Below, piece by piece: positions 33,420-42,703 of a stretch of 64,000 nt of DNA; positions within the stretch are counted from its first letter, which is position 1, and every line of letters starts with the position of its first letter. The notes beneath the pieces were generated by a model that did not search any database, had not been told where the DNA came from, and was given only the letters and a program-made list of their open reading frames with translations. Both the position numbers and the translations under genes were made by a program. This DNA is from JBGRQA01 sp041725895 (GTDB taxonomy: Bacteria > Bacteroidota > Bacteroidia > Bacteroidales > Marinifilaceae): NCBI GenBank assembly GCA_041725895.1, contig JBGRQA010000004.1:1-64000 (forward strand). The letters run 5' to 3'.

Positions 33420-33658
33420 AGCATTTACCTCTTACCACAAAAGGCAAGGTGGAAAATAAAAAATATTGATACCGGATAAATGTTCGACAAAGGATTCTAT
33501 TTTTATTATGAAAAGAGACATTTTGTTCATAAAATGCATCGAAAACGTGATAAATCTTAAAAAACTCGTTTATTTAATCCATATTAACTATTAAAAATAA
33601 GCAGATTTCGCTATTTTTAAGCACAATTGGGGACGAAACAAAATTCAGAGGGTAGCTT

Positions 33659-35896
33659 ATGAGTGTGGAAACAGATACCGATAAAAACATTGTACTGGAG
33701 CAATACCAGGAATTACTAAAACATTGCAAACGCAGTACAAAACCTGACAGCAAAAAGCTAATCGAAAAAGCTTTTCATTTTGCATGGGAAGCACACAAAG
33801 GAGTACGTCGCAAATCAGGCGAACCTTATATTCTTCATCCGATCTCCGTAGCTCAAATTGTAGCGGAAGAAATTGGTTTGGGAACTAAATCCATTATTGC
33901 ATCACTACTACACGATGTAGTAGAAGATACGGATTACACCCTGGAAGACATTGAAAACCTATTTGGAGCCAAGGTAGCTTCCCTGGTCGATGGACTCACA
34001 AAAATTTCGGGTGTGTTTGATCAGCAATCTTCCATACAGGCAGAGAATTTCCGAAAAATGCTGTTGACCCTTTCAGATGATCTGCGCGTTATCCTCATTA
34101 AGATGGCCGACCGTTTGCATAATATGCGAACCCTGAGCTCAATGCCGGTAAGAAAACAGATGAAAATAGCCGGGGAAACCCTGTTCCTATACGCTCCTCT
34201 GGCCCACCGCATGGGATTGTATGCCATCAAAACAGAATTGGAAGATTTGAGTCTCAAATATGAGCACCCGGAAGATTTCCAGGCCATCACCGAAAAAATT
34301 CAACTCAATGAAGAACGCAAATCAGATCTCGTTGAGCAAGTTATCCACCCCATTTCGGAACAATTAAAAGCCCATGGAATACCGAATGAGATCACCGGAC
34401 GATCCAAATCCATCTTCTCCATTTGGAACAAAATGCAAACCCAGGATGTAAGCTTCGAGGAAGTGTTCGATTTAATCTCTCTCAAAGTGGTGTTCAAACC
34501 AGAAGAACACATCCCGGAGAAAAATCAATGCTGGAACATTTACTCCCTGATTACCGATATTTACAAACCCAAACCCGAACGCATCCGAGACTGGGTGAGT
34601 ACTCCCAAAGCCAACGGTTATGAAGCGTTACACATGACGGTTATGGGACCACACGGACATTGGGTCGAAGTCCAAATCCGAACAGAGCGGATGGATGAAA
34701 TTGCCGATCGGGGATTCGCAGCACACAGGAAACACGGATCCGACACTTCCCACGAAAGTGAACTGGACAAATGGCTAAACAACGTCAGAGAGGTGCTGGA
34801 AAATCCGGAATCAGACGCTCTGGCTTTCCTGGATGAATTCAAGCTCAACCTGTTTAGCCATGAGATTCAGGTATTCACGCCCAAGGGCCAAATTAGGACA
34901 CTCCCCAAAAATGCTACTGCTCTGGACTTTGCTTACGATATTCACACCGAAATCGGAGATCATTGTATCGGGGCTAAAGTCAATCATAAATTGGTTCCCC
35001 TGAGCCATGTTCTAAGTAGTGGCGACCAGGTAGAGATCCTTACCTCTGAAAAGCAAACCCCCAAAGCTGAATGGAATGAATTTATCATCACAGCCAAAGC
35101 CAAAGCCAAAATAAAGGATGCTTTTAAAAAGGAACGACGGGAAATAATTAAAAAAGGAGTCAAGATACTGGAAGAGCAACTTCGCCTGATCGATCAGAAT
35201 CTCAATGCGAAAAATCTTCGAAAACTTCTTTCGCATTACAACCTACAAACCAAGGAAGAGTTATACTATAAGGTAGGTAAAGGGGACGTCGACCAAAATG
35301 AGGTTAGTCCTATCGTTCGAAAAAAATCACAGAACAAATTCATTCGCTACTGGAAACTTCAATTGTTTGGAGATGAGAAAAAAACCGAAACGGTTCCCCC
35401 GGCATCAACCAAACCACCCGTAGACAAAAAGAAAACACTACAGCTCAGTGATGCTTCAGCGGATGAAATATACTCCATCGCCAAATGCTGCAACCCCATC
35501 CCCGGTGATGAGGTTCTGGGCTATGTTGACATGAGCAACAACATCACCATTCACAAAAGAAAATGTCCCAACGCCCTCAAGCTAATGTCCAGTCAGGGAG
35601 ACCGCATACTGGCCGCCGAATGGAAAACCCATCGTTTGATGTCTTTCCTTGCGGTAATTAAACTCGATGGAATTGATAAAATCGGAATTGTCAATGAAGT
35701 TACCAATGTAATCTCCAAAGATCATGATGTAAATATGCGGGCCCTTCACTTTGAAAGTCACGATGGAATCTTTGAGGGAATTATTCACCTCTATGTTCAC
35801 AATACAGAAGACCTGAACAACCTAATCATGAAACTGATAAAAATTAAAGGGCTTGATTCTGTGAAACGTATCGAAAATATAGAGACCTACAGCTAG
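33659..35896 (+). CDS. RelA/SpoT family (p)ppGpp synthetase/hydrolase
   Basis: 745 aa, the full-length RSH layout: HD hydrolase domain (HPISVAQIVAEEIG, then LLHDVVEDTDYTLEDI), synthetase domain (SKSIFSIWNKM, WVSTPKANGYEALHMTVMG, VEVQIRTERM), TGS domain (about residues 390-450, IQVFTPKGQIRTLPKNATAL), a zinc-finger/CC-like part with 'AKCCNPIPGDEV', and a C-terminal ACT domain ('VIKLDGIDKIGIVNEVTNVI'). It makes and degrades the alarmone (p)ppGpp. Both active sites look intact, so bifunctional activity is likely. Monocistronic with a 240-bp leader. Confidence 0.95.
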   Translation: MSVETDTDKNIVLEQYQELLKHCKRSTKPDSKKLIEKAFHFAWEAHKGVRRKSGEPYILHPISVAQIVAEEIGLGTKSIIASLLHDVVEDTDYTLEDIENLFGAKVASLVDGLTKISGVFDQQSSIQAENFRKMLLTLSDDLRVILIKMADRLHNMRTLSSMPVRKQMKIAGETLFLYAPLAHRMGLYAIKTELEDLSLKYEHPEDFQAITEKIQLNEERKSDLVEQVIHPISEQLKAHGIPNEITGRSKSIFSIWNKMQTQDVSFEEVFDLISLKVVFKPEEHIPEKNQCWNIYSLITDIYKPKPERIRDWVSTPKANGYEALHMTVMGPHGHWVEVQIRTERMDEIADRGFAAHRKHGSDTSHESELDKWLNNVREVLENPESDALAFLDEFKLNLFSHEIQVFTPKGQIRTLPKNATALDFAYDIHTEIGDHCIGAKVNHKLVPLSHVLSSGDQVEILTSEKQTPKAEWNEFIITAKAKAKIKDAFKKERREIIKKGVKILEEQLRLIDQNLNAKNLRKLLSHYNLQTKEELYYKVGKGDVDQNEVSPIVRKKSQNKFIRYWKLQLFGDEKKTETVPPASTKPPVDKKKTLQLSDASADEIYSIAKCCNPIPGDEVLGYVDMSNNITIHKRKCPNALKLMSSQGDRILAAEWKTHRLMSFLAVIKLDGIDKIGIVNEVTNVISKDHDVNMRALHFESHDGIFEGIIHLYVHNTEDLNNLIMKLIKIKGLDSVKRIENIETYS

Positions 35897-35941
35897 ATTA
35901 AAAATTATTCTAAATAAGAATTGTTTTCTAAAAAAAATTAG

Positions 35942-35949
35942 TACTTTAG
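35942..35949 (+). promoter_or_regulatory. Candidate promoter of the Fur-family gene
   Basis: TAGTACTTTAGA holds TACTTTAG, close to TAnnTTTG. The same 12-base block occurs before the START-like gene (60709-60720), which strengthens it as a promoter element. Confidence 0.35.
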
Positions 35950-35987
35950 ACCATTATTTTAAATTAGATTACTTAGTTATAACGGAT

Positions 35988-36446
35988 ATGAATAGCGAGG
36001 ATACCAAGGAAATCGTTAAGAAGATGTTTACCGAATATCTTCAAAAGAAGGGGCATCGAAAAACCCCTGAAAGGTATGCAATTTTGGATGAAATCTATTC
36101 ACGTGAAGGACATTTTGATATTGAATCCCTTTACATTTTCATGAAAAATAAGAATTACCGAGTAAGCCGTGCCACCCTTTACAATACCATCGATTTGTTA
36201 TTGGACTGCAAATTGGTTATCAAGCACCAATTTGGGAAAAACATTGCCCAATTCGAAAAAGCTTATGACAGCAACAAGCACGATCATATGATTTGTACCA
36301 AATGTGGCAAAGTTTTAGAATTTTGCGATATCCGTCTGGATGATGTTCGCCGCAATGTATCGGATGAAATGGATTTCCAGGTTTCGCATCACTCCCTGTA
36401 TATCTACGGTGTTTGCCAGGAGTGCCGCAAAAAAACTGACAATTAA
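35988..36446 (+). CDS. Fur-family transcriptional regulator
   Basis: 152 aa: N-terminal winged helix (HRKTPERYAILDEIYSREGH, 'YRVSRATLYNTIDLLLDCKL') and C-terminal dimerisation/metal domain with KHDHMICTKCGKVLEF (regulatory His and structural Cys pair) and a last CQEC pair. Members repress iron uptake, zinc uptake or peroxide genes; which metal is sensed is not clear from sequence. It lies 90 bp after the RSH gene with its own promoter candidate. Confidence 0.92.
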   Translation: MNSEDTKEIVKKMFTEYLQKKGHRKTPERYAILDEIYSREGHFDIESLYIFMKNKNYRVSRATLYNTIDLLLDCKLVIKHQFGKNIAQFEKAYDSNKHDHMICTKCGKVLEFCDIRLDDVRRNVSDEMDFQVSHHSLYIYGVCQECRKKTDN

Positions 36447-36465
36447 TTTTCTACAAATAATTCAT

Positions 36466-36497
36466 AAAAAACCCCTTGTCTACAGAGGGGTTTTTTT
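36466..36497 (+). terminator. Intrinsic terminator after the Fur-family gene
   Basis: AAAACCCCTTGTCTACAGAGGGG stem (ACCCCT/AGGGGT) followed by T7. Confidence 0.8.
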
Positions 36498-36559
36498 ATG
36501 CCCTGAAATTTGTTCGCAACAAACGAAAAAAATGCAGCGATTCAAAAGAAAATAATTAG

Positions 36560-36567
36560 TAACTTTG
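36560..36567 (+). promoter_or_regulatory. Predicted purA promoter (TAACTTTG)
   Basis: Perfect TAnnTTTG match, giving a 5' UTR of about 135 nt before the purA ATG. Confidence 0.45.
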
Positions 36568-36706
36568 ACTGTTAAAAAAAATAGCCACCTATTTAGTTTT
36601 GACGATAAACCAACCATTACATTATGAATAAAAATAGGTCCTCCTTTTTTTGATCTGTATGCCATGGAAGGTTCCATCAGATAACTAAAAAAATCAATTT
36701 AGACGT

Positions 36707-37978
36707 ATGAAAGTAGATGTACTTTTAGGGCTCCAGTGGGGAGATGAAGGAAAAGGAAAAGTAGTGGACGTATTAACTCCCCAGTATGAATTAATCACCC
36801 GTTTTCAAGGGGGCCCCAATGCAGGACATACATTGGAATTTAACGACATCAAGCACGTGTTGCATACCATTCCTTCCGGAATCTTTCGCGATGACAAAAT
36901 CAATGTAATCGGAAATGGTGTTGTTATCGATCCGGTTATTTTTAAGAAAGAAATTGATGGAATCAAAAAGCTGGGCATTGATTTAACCAAAAACCTGGTA
37001 ATCTCTAAAAAAGCTCACCTAATTATTCCTTCTCACCGTATTCTGGATGCAGCTTCGGAAGCGGCCAAGGGAAAATCGAAGATTGGTTCCACTTTGAAAG
37101 GAATTGGTCCTACGTACATGGATAAAACCGGACGTAACGGTTTGCGTGTAGGGGATATCCTAAGCAATTTTGAAGAAAAATACAATGTACTTGTAGGAAA
37201 GCACAAAGCCATGCTCGACAAAATGTATGAATTCGAGTATGATGTATCTGAATACGAAAAAGAATGGTTCGAAGGAATTGAAGTATTGAAAGAATTCCAA
37301 TTGATCGATAGCGAGCAGTACCTGAACGATGCCCTGAAAGCAGAGAAATCTATTTTGGCCGAAGGTGCACAGGGAACACTTCTGGACATTGATTTCGGAT
37401 CCTACCCATACGTTACGTCTTCCAATACTGTATGTGCAGGTGCCTGTACCGGATTGGGAATCGCACCGAACAAGATTGGTGAAGTATTTGGGATTTTCAA
37501 GGCCTACTGTACTCGTGTTGGAATGGGGCCATTCCCAACTGAGTTGTTTGACGAAGATGGCCAGAAACTTCGCGACAATGGAAATGAGTATGGTTCAACT
37601 ACCGGCCGTCCAAGAAGATGTGGTTGGTTAGATTTGGTTGCTCTGAAATACTCTATCATGATTAATGGTGCAACTCAGCTAACCATGATGAAATCAGACG
37701 TTCTTGATGATTTCGAAACCATCAAGATCTGTACCGGTTACAAAGTAAATGGCAAAGAGGTAGCTCATGTACCATACGAAATGACCGACGATATTGAACC
37801 AATCTATACCGAATTTAAGGGATGGAATGTGGATATGTCGAAAATGTCTCACGAAAATGAGTTTCCAGAAGAATTCAACGCATATGTTGATTTCATTGAA
37901 AGAGAAACAGGTGTACCAGTAAAAATAGTTTCTGTGGGTCCTAACCGTGCACAAACTATTACAAGATACAACGATTAA
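36707..37978 (+). CDS. purA: Adenylosuccinate synthetase
   Basis: 423 aa. Catalyses GTP-dependent joining of aspartate and IMP in AMP synthesis. Signatures: GLQWGDEGKGKVVDVL at residues 8-23 (phosphate loop), GGPNAGHTLEF, IGSTLKGIGPTYMDKTGRNG, AEGAQGTLLDIDFGSYPYVT, and 'YGSTTGRPRRCGWLD' near 300. Normal length for the family. Monocistronic between a promoter candidate and a strong terminator. Confidence 0.98.
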   Translation: MKVDVLLGLQWGDEGKGKVVDVLTPQYELITRFQGGPNAGHTLEFNDIKHVLHTIPSGIFRDDKINVIGNGVVIDPVIFKKEIDGIKKLGIDLTKNLVISKKAHLIIPSHRILDAASEAAKGKSKIGSTLKGIGPTYMDKTGRNGLRVGDILSNFEEKYNVLVGKHKAMLDKMYEFEYDVSEYEKEWFEGIEVLKEFQLIDSEQYLNDALKAEKSILAEGAQGTLLDIDFGSYPYVTSSNTVCAGACTGLGIAPNKIGEVFGIFKAYCTRVGMGPFPTELFDEDGQKLRDNGNEYGSTTGRPRRCGWLDLVALKYSIMINGATQLTMMKSDVLDDFETIKICTGYKVNGKEVAHVPYEMTDDIEPIYTEFKGWNVDMSKMSHENEFPEEFNAYVDFIERETGVPVKIVSVGPNRAQTITRYND

Positions 37979-38000
37979 TTACAATTATCTCAGATAATGA

Positions 38001-38033
38001 AAATCCCGCTTCGAATCATCGGAGCGGGATTTT
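38001..38033 (+). terminator. Intrinsic terminator after purA
   Basis: AAATCCCGCT...AGCGGGATTT stem; it may also serve the convergent MFS gene. Confidence 0.8.
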
Positions 38034-38073
38034 ATATTTACTAGTTTTTTAGCTTGAAGCCTGGGACTAAAAT

Positions 38074-39438
38074 CTATTTCCCATTAGATGGCAACTCCAG
38101 TCCATAGCCAGAAACCTTATCCTCACGCTTTAAAAGCAATGCAAAAAGCAAGCCTAAAATACCAAGACAGGCAAACATTAGCATTGTGTAGGTATAATCC
38201 AGACTTTCTGCTCCCTTAGCATTGGTTGCATCCAAAACCACTCCGGCCAAAATTGGAAATGCCCACAATCCTAAATTCTGAATGGAAAACATCAAACCAT
38301 AAGCCGATCCTATTCGTTTCTCATCTACCATTTTGGCAACAGAGGGCCACATAGAAGCCGGAACAAGCGAAAATGCAAGCCCCAAAATCACCATTAATAC
38401 ATAGGGTGACAAAACAGTAAAAGCAAAAATCAAATGAACGGCAACCAATATCAATGAACCGTAAATCATTAAAGAAGCAGCTTTTCCATATTTGTCAACG
38501 AAAAAGCCAAATATCGGTGTAAAAATCATGGTTCCGATTGGCAGCATCGAAGAAATAAATCCACTCTCCTTAATCGTCATTCCAAATTTATTTAGGAAGA
38601 AATCGGCTGAAAAGGAAAGAAAAGGGAATACTGCAGAATAGAAGGTCAAACACAACAATGTTACGTAAATAAAAGAGCGGTTGGTCAACAATCTTGCAAT
38701 ATCCGAAATATGGAATTCATCACTTGCAGAAAGTAACCCCTCCTGCTCTACTTGCTTATCAAGTTTCAGATCGAACATCATGTAAACCATAAACACAAGC
38801 AATGCTGCTGCAACAAGGAAAGCAGCAAACCAGGTTGCCACAGTCCATCCGGCCTCCGACTCAATCAAAACAGGCGAAAGGTTAAATGCCAGAAAGGACC
38901 CCGTACGGGCCAATCCAAGCTTCACCCCAAAAGCTAATGCCAACTCTTTGCCTTTGAACCATTTTACAATGATTTTACTGATAACAACAATACTTGTTTC
39001 AGCACCTAATCCAAACAGAAAGCGCCCCAACAGCATCATCTTCAATTCTGGAGAATACCCTGGCAAAAAGGAGGACATAAAAGCATAACCAAGACCATTG
39101 TTTCGATACAAATCACTGGCTCCATAAGCCGTTACCAAAGCCCCCAAAGCCATAAATGCCACAAACATAAAACCGGTTCGGCGAATCCCCAGCTTATCCA
39201 GAATAATCCCTCCCAACACTGCCATAAGCAGAAAAACATTGGGGATGGAATATACCGAAACGAACAATCCAAAATCTGTACTTGAGAATCCAAACTCTTT
39301 GGTTAGAGTTGATTTCAAAGGCGATAAGGCATCGTAAAAATAGTAGTTGGCAGCAAGTACAAAGCCAACCAAAAGAAGCATCCCCCACCGGGTTACCACT
39401 GAATCTCTCAGCGATCTTTTCAAAGCAAGTGTATCCAT
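38074..39438 (-). CDS. MFS transporter, MFSD1-like (copy 1 of 3)
   Basis: 454 aa, 12 transmembrane helices with a central cytoplasmic loop (about residues 212-232). The segment 'LGLAFSLVPASMWPSVAKMV' followed by 'RIGSAYGLMFSIQNLGLWAF' closely resembles the equivalent region of animal MFSD1, a lysosomal dipeptide carrier. 'IFTPIFGFFVDKYGKAASLM' is the MFS A-motif region. The substrate is therefore possibly a small peptide, but this is inference. It is the last and most diverged of three tandem paralogues. Confidence 0.85.
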   Translation of the reverse strand: MDTLALKRSLRDSVVTRWGMLLLVGFVLAANYYFYDALSPLKSTLTKEFGFSSTDFGLFVSVYSIPNVFLLMAVLGGIILDKLGIRRTGFMFVAFMALGALVTAYGASDLYRNNGLGYAFMSSFLPGYSPELKMMLLGRFLFGLGAETSIVVISKIIVKWFKGKELALAFGVKLGLARTGSFLAFNLSPVLIESEAGWTVATWFAAFLVAAALLVFMVYMMFDLKLDKQVEQEGLLSASDEFHISDIARLLTNRSFIYVTLLCLTFYSAVFPFLSFSADFFLNKFGMTIKESGFISSMLPIGTMIFTPIFGFFVDKYGKAASLMIYGSLILVAVHLIFAFTVLSPYVLMVILGLAFSLVPASMWPSVAKMVDEKRIGSAYGLMFSIQNLGLWAFPILAGVVLDATNAKGAESLDYTYTMLMFACLGILGLLFALLLKREDKVSGYGLELPSNGK

Positions 39439-39501
39439 TGTTTCATAGTTAGTTTAAGATTGCCTCGAAAATACAAAAGCTTTTCCAAAAGGCATAGAAA
39501 A

Positions 39502-39520
39502 AGCCACCCGAAGGTGGCTT
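39502..39520 (-). terminator. Terminator hairpin after MFS copy 2
   Basis: AGCCACCCGAAGGTGGCT followed on the minus strand by TTTTTC. The same 18-base hairpin lies after MFS copy 3 at 41101. Confidence 0.7.
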
Positions 39521-39543
39521 AGCAAACATTAGGGGCGTTTGCA

Positions 39544-40992
39544 TTATTTTTGTTCGATATTTGGTAATTCCAGTCCATAACCTTTTTTGCGGTCTTCTGC
39601 TTTTAGTAAGAAACCAAATACAGTTGCAAGTACTGTTAATCCGACAAAAATTAACCAAGTTGATGAATAGTCAAACATTGGAATTTCACCTGCTTCTCTA
39701 AGAGCCTGAACTTTGGCTGATATTTCATTTGCAGGAACACCTTCTGCTCTGAAGTTAGCAATTGCATTTTCTATCTTCTCGTTCACCCCGGGATTTGTTT
39801 TATCCAAAACAACACCTAGCAGAATAGGAACTAGCATTAAACCAATATTCTGAACATAGAAAATCAATGCATAAGCTGATCCCAATTGCTTATCAGGAAT
39901 AATTTTGGGCACTGATGGCCACATTGCGGAAGGTACCAAGGAGAAAGCAATTCCCAGAAGAACTACTGCCAAAATTGCAACCCAGGTAGAGGTTAAACCA
40001 GGAACATAGAAAATGGAATGAACGATTACAAGCAATACAGCTCCAAGAATCATGATTGAAGCACCTTTACCTAATTTATCGTACACATATCCGAATAAGG
40101 GAGTTAAAAGAATCGTACCAAAAGGTAAAATGGAAGGAATATCCCCAGCCGTAGAAGGATCAACTCCAAACTTATTCACCATTAATCCAGAAGAGAACTT
40201 GTAGAATGGGAAAACCGCTGAATAGAATAACAAACAAAGAATAGCGATGTACCAGAATCCTTTACTCTTAATAATTACACCAAGATCTGATATTTTGAAA
40301 GGTTCTTCATCTTCTGCTTCATCTTCTATCTGTTTATCCAATCTTGTATCCATTACGCAATAAACAAGGAAAAGAATTAATCCGATACACAAAGCAAGGG
40401 TACCTACTAATACTGCTGTTGGAATACTAAAAGCATCAGCCAATCGTGGAGATCCGAACAGAGCAAGGAAAGAACCAAGGCGAGCCAGGGCCATCTCTGT
40501 ACCCATTGCAAGAGCCATTTCCTTTCCTTTAAACCATTTCACGATAATTCTTGACACAGTAATACCAGCACCTTCTGCTCCAACACAGAAAATTGCAAAA
40601 CCGGCTGCAGAAATAAATACTCTGGAATCGATTCCAATGATTGCAGCCCCCACTTCGAAATTACCTGCAAAAGCATAGTACTTAATAATAGCACCTAAGA
40701 TCATTACCAAACCAGATCCTACTGCGGTAAATTTGATGCCCATTTTATCAAGCACAATACCGGCAAAGATCAGCATAAATGCAAATACATTTAAATAGCC
40801 TTGTGCACCAGTAACAATCCCCCAATCTGTACCACTCCATCCATAAGTACTTTGAATAAGGGTTTGAAGTGGAGATAGCACTTCCATAAAAGTATACGCA
40901 ATAAGCATAGTGACCGAAACGAGAATCAACACAAACCAACGAGCGGCTACGCTTTCTCTTAAGGTCTTCTTTAAAGCTTGAGTCATTACCAT
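39544..40992 (-). CDS. MFS transporter, MFSD1-like (copy 2 of 3)
   Basis: 482 aa, 12 helices. It shares with its neighbours the start 'LRESVAARWFVLILVSVTML', 'VSRIIVKWFKGKEMALAMGT' and 'PSAMWPSVPKIIPDKQLGSA'. It differs by an extra soluble segment of about 30 residues before the last helix ('NAIANFRAEGVPANEISAKV'). MVM at the start leaves two possible ATGs (40992 or 40986). Probable peptide or small-solute transporter of the inner membrane. Confidence 0.87.
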   Translation of the reverse strand: MVMTQALKKTLRESVAARWFVLILVSVTMLIAYTFMEVLSPLQTLIQSTYGWSGTDWGIVTGAQGYLNVFAFMLIFAGIVLDKMGIKFTAVGSGLVMILGAIIKYYAFAGNFEVGAAIIGIDSRVFISAAGFAIFCVGAEGAGITVSRIIVKWFKGKEMALAMGTEMALARLGSFLALFGSPRLADAFSIPTAVLVGTLALCIGLILFLVYCVMDTRLDKQIEDEAEDEEPFKISDLGVIIKSKGFWYIAILCLLFYSAVFPFYKFSSGLMVNKFGVDPSTAGDIPSILPFGTILLTPLFGYVYDKLGKGASIMILGAVLLVIVHSIFYVPGLTSTWVAILAVVLLGIAFSLVPSAMWPSVPKIIPDKQLGSAYALIFYVQNIGLMLVPILLGVVLDKTNPGVNEKIENAIANFRAEGVPANEISAKVQALREAGEIPMFDYSSTWLIFVGLTVLATVFGFLLKAEDRKKGYGLELPNIEQK

Positions 40993-41018
40993 AATTTAAA
41001 GGTTAATAGTTTATACAA

Positions 41019-41050
41019 ATGTTATAGGACCTACTAAATTAAGATAAATA
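41019..41050 (-). promoter_or_regulatory. Conserved upstream block of MFS copy 2
   Basis: On the minus strand ATTTATCTTAATTTAG then TAGGTCC. It matches 26 of 32 bases with the block upstream of MFS copy 3 (42557-42588) and contains TAATTTAG, near the -7 consensus. Confidence 0.45.
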
Positions 41051-41100
41051 TATTAAGAAACAAACCCTGACTACCAGCTCCTAAGATTGGATACAAAAAA

Positions 41101-41118
41101 AGCCACCCGAAGGTGGCT
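41101..41118 (-). terminator. Terminator hairpin after MFS copy 3
   Basis: AGCCACCCGAAGGTGGCT preceded by A8 (T tract on the minus strand); identical stem-loop to that at 39502. Confidence 0.75.
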
Positions 41119-41142
41119 TTCCAATTATATCGTACTATCGGA

Positions 41143-42522
41143 CTATTTCTGGATATTTGGAAGATCCAATCCGTAACCGTTTTTCTTATCAACAGCCTTC
41201 AACATGAAAGCAAATACAAGAGCAAGGATACCACATCCTACCATCAACATCATGGAGTAGGAGTAATCCAGTTGCCCTTCGTTACCAACGTTGGTTGCAT
41301 CCAAAACGGCACCCAAAAGCATTGGGAAAGTCATCAAACCAACATTCTGAATCATAAAGATCATCGCATAAGCAGATCCCAAACGGCTCTCAGGTACAAT
41401 CTTTGGTACTGATGGCCACATTGCTGCAGGTACAAAAGAGAATGCAAAACCAAGAACGATCATCGCGATGAAAGCAAAGGCTTTTTGGTCTGGACCGAAA
41501 GCGAAGATACTGTGAACGATAATCAACAGAATTGAACCCACTACCATTACACTTGCTCCTTTTCCTTTTCTGTCAAGGAAAGATCCAAACAGTGGAGTCA
41601 GAATCATGGTACCAATTGGCAACAAGCTCACCATATTCCCAGCAAACTTTGAATCAAAAAGATACTTCTGAGCCATCAAGTCTGGTGCAAACTTGGAGAA
41701 TGGGAATACTGCAGAGTAGAACAATACACAAAGAAGTGCAATAAAGATAAATCCTGGGTTTTTGAACAACAGGAAGACATCCGAAATCTTGAAATCTTCT
41801 TCGGATGAATCTGCAGTAGCGTCTTCTGCTACTTCAGCATCCAATTTCTTATCCATCATGTTGTGGATAAAGAAGGCAAGGAATCCAATAACCAAAAGAA
41901 GTACCCCAAATGCCAAAGGGCGAGAAACAACCACTGATTCCCCTGCAATCAAAGTAGAACCAGAGAAGGCCAACAACATACCACCACGGGCAGTTGCCAT
42001 CTCCAATCCCATAGCCAAAGCTAGTTCTTTTCCTTTGAACCACTTTACCAAAATACGAGATACAGTAATACCGGCAATCTCAACACCAACACCAAACAAT
42101 GAATAACCTACGATGGCTAGTTTCAGGGATGGTTTATAGTCGGTAAGGAAGGAGTTCAAAAAATCGTAACCGATACCACCATTATTGAAGGTATCTGTCA
42201 TTGCATAGTAATTGAAGAATGCCCCCAGGATCATTACTCCAATAAAGGTAACCCCTGTGAAACGGATTCCTAATTTATCCAAAATCACCCCACCAAAGAT
42301 CAACATCAAACAGAATACATTCAAGAAAGAGTAGGACCCGGCGAACATACCATACTCCGAATTGCTCCATCCAAAGCTATCACGCAAAGCACCTTGAAGT
42401 GGTGACATAATATCTGTAAAGAAGTATCCTGTAAACATCAAGAAGGATACTGTAATAAGTACGAACCATCTGGCCGACTTGGAATCACGAATGGATTCCT
42501 TGAGTTGAGCTGACATTACCAT
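41143..42522 (-). CDS. MFS transporter, MFSD1-like (copy 3 of 3)
   Basis: 459 aa, 12 helices with a central acidic loop ('DAEVAEDATADSSEEDFKIS'). Signature segments: 'RFTGVTFIGVMILGAFFNYY', 'VSRILVKWFKGKELALAMGL' and 'PAAMWPSVPKIVPESRLGSA'. It is first in the trio relative to transcription and has its own upstream block and terminator. It is divergent from pncB, with 181 bp between. A link to nicotinate uptake is conceivable from position but unproven; the MFSD1 resemblance favours peptides. Confidence 0.87.
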   Translation of the reverse strand: MVMSAQLKESIRDSKSARWFVLITVSFLMFTGYFFTDIMSPLQGALRDSFGWSNSEYGMFAGSYSFLNVFCLMLIFGGVILDKLGIRFTGVTFIGVMILGAFFNYYAMTDTFNNGGIGYDFLNSFLTDYKPSLKLAIVGYSLFGVGVEIAGITVSRILVKWFKGKELALAMGLEMATARGGMLLAFSGSTLIAGESVVVSRPLAFGVLLLVIGFLAFFIHNMMDKKLDAEVAEDATADSSEEDFKISDVFLLFKNPGFIFIALLCVLFYSAVFPFSKFAPDLMAQKYLFDSKFAGNMVSLLPIGTMILTPLFGSFLDRKGKGASVMVVGSILLIIVHSIFAFGPDQKAFAFIAMIVLGFAFSFVPAAMWPSVPKIVPESRLGSAYAMIFMIQNVGLMTFPMLLGAVLDATNVGNEGQLDYSYSMMLMVGCGILALVFAFMLKAVDKKNGYGLDLPNIQK

Positions 42523-42556
42523 ATTAAAATAGTTTTTGTTTTAGTTTGTTTAAGCT

Positions 42557-42588
42557 AATGTTCTAAGGGCCGCTAAATTAAGATAAAT
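42557..42588 (-). promoter_or_regulatory. Conserved upstream block of MFS copy 3
   Basis: Minus-strand ATTTATCTTAATTTAG followed by CGGCCC; the counterpart of the block at 41019. It lies about 35-65 bases before the start codon, as promoters of these genes would. Confidence 0.45.
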
Positions 42589-42669
42589 CCCAAGAGAAAC
42601 AAACTACTTGGAGATGTTTTCGAAAATGTTTGCAGGTCAGGAATAATGGCTTCTAAACATTAAATTCTC

Positions 42670-42677
42670 TATCTTTG
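42670..42677 (+). promoter_or_regulatory. Predicted pncB promoter (TATCTTTG)
   Basis: Exact TAnnTTTG fit, 27 bases before the pncB ATG, giving a very short leader. Confidence 0.5.
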
Positions 42678-42703
42678 ATCAATAAGTAATCTAACGTAAG
42701 AAT

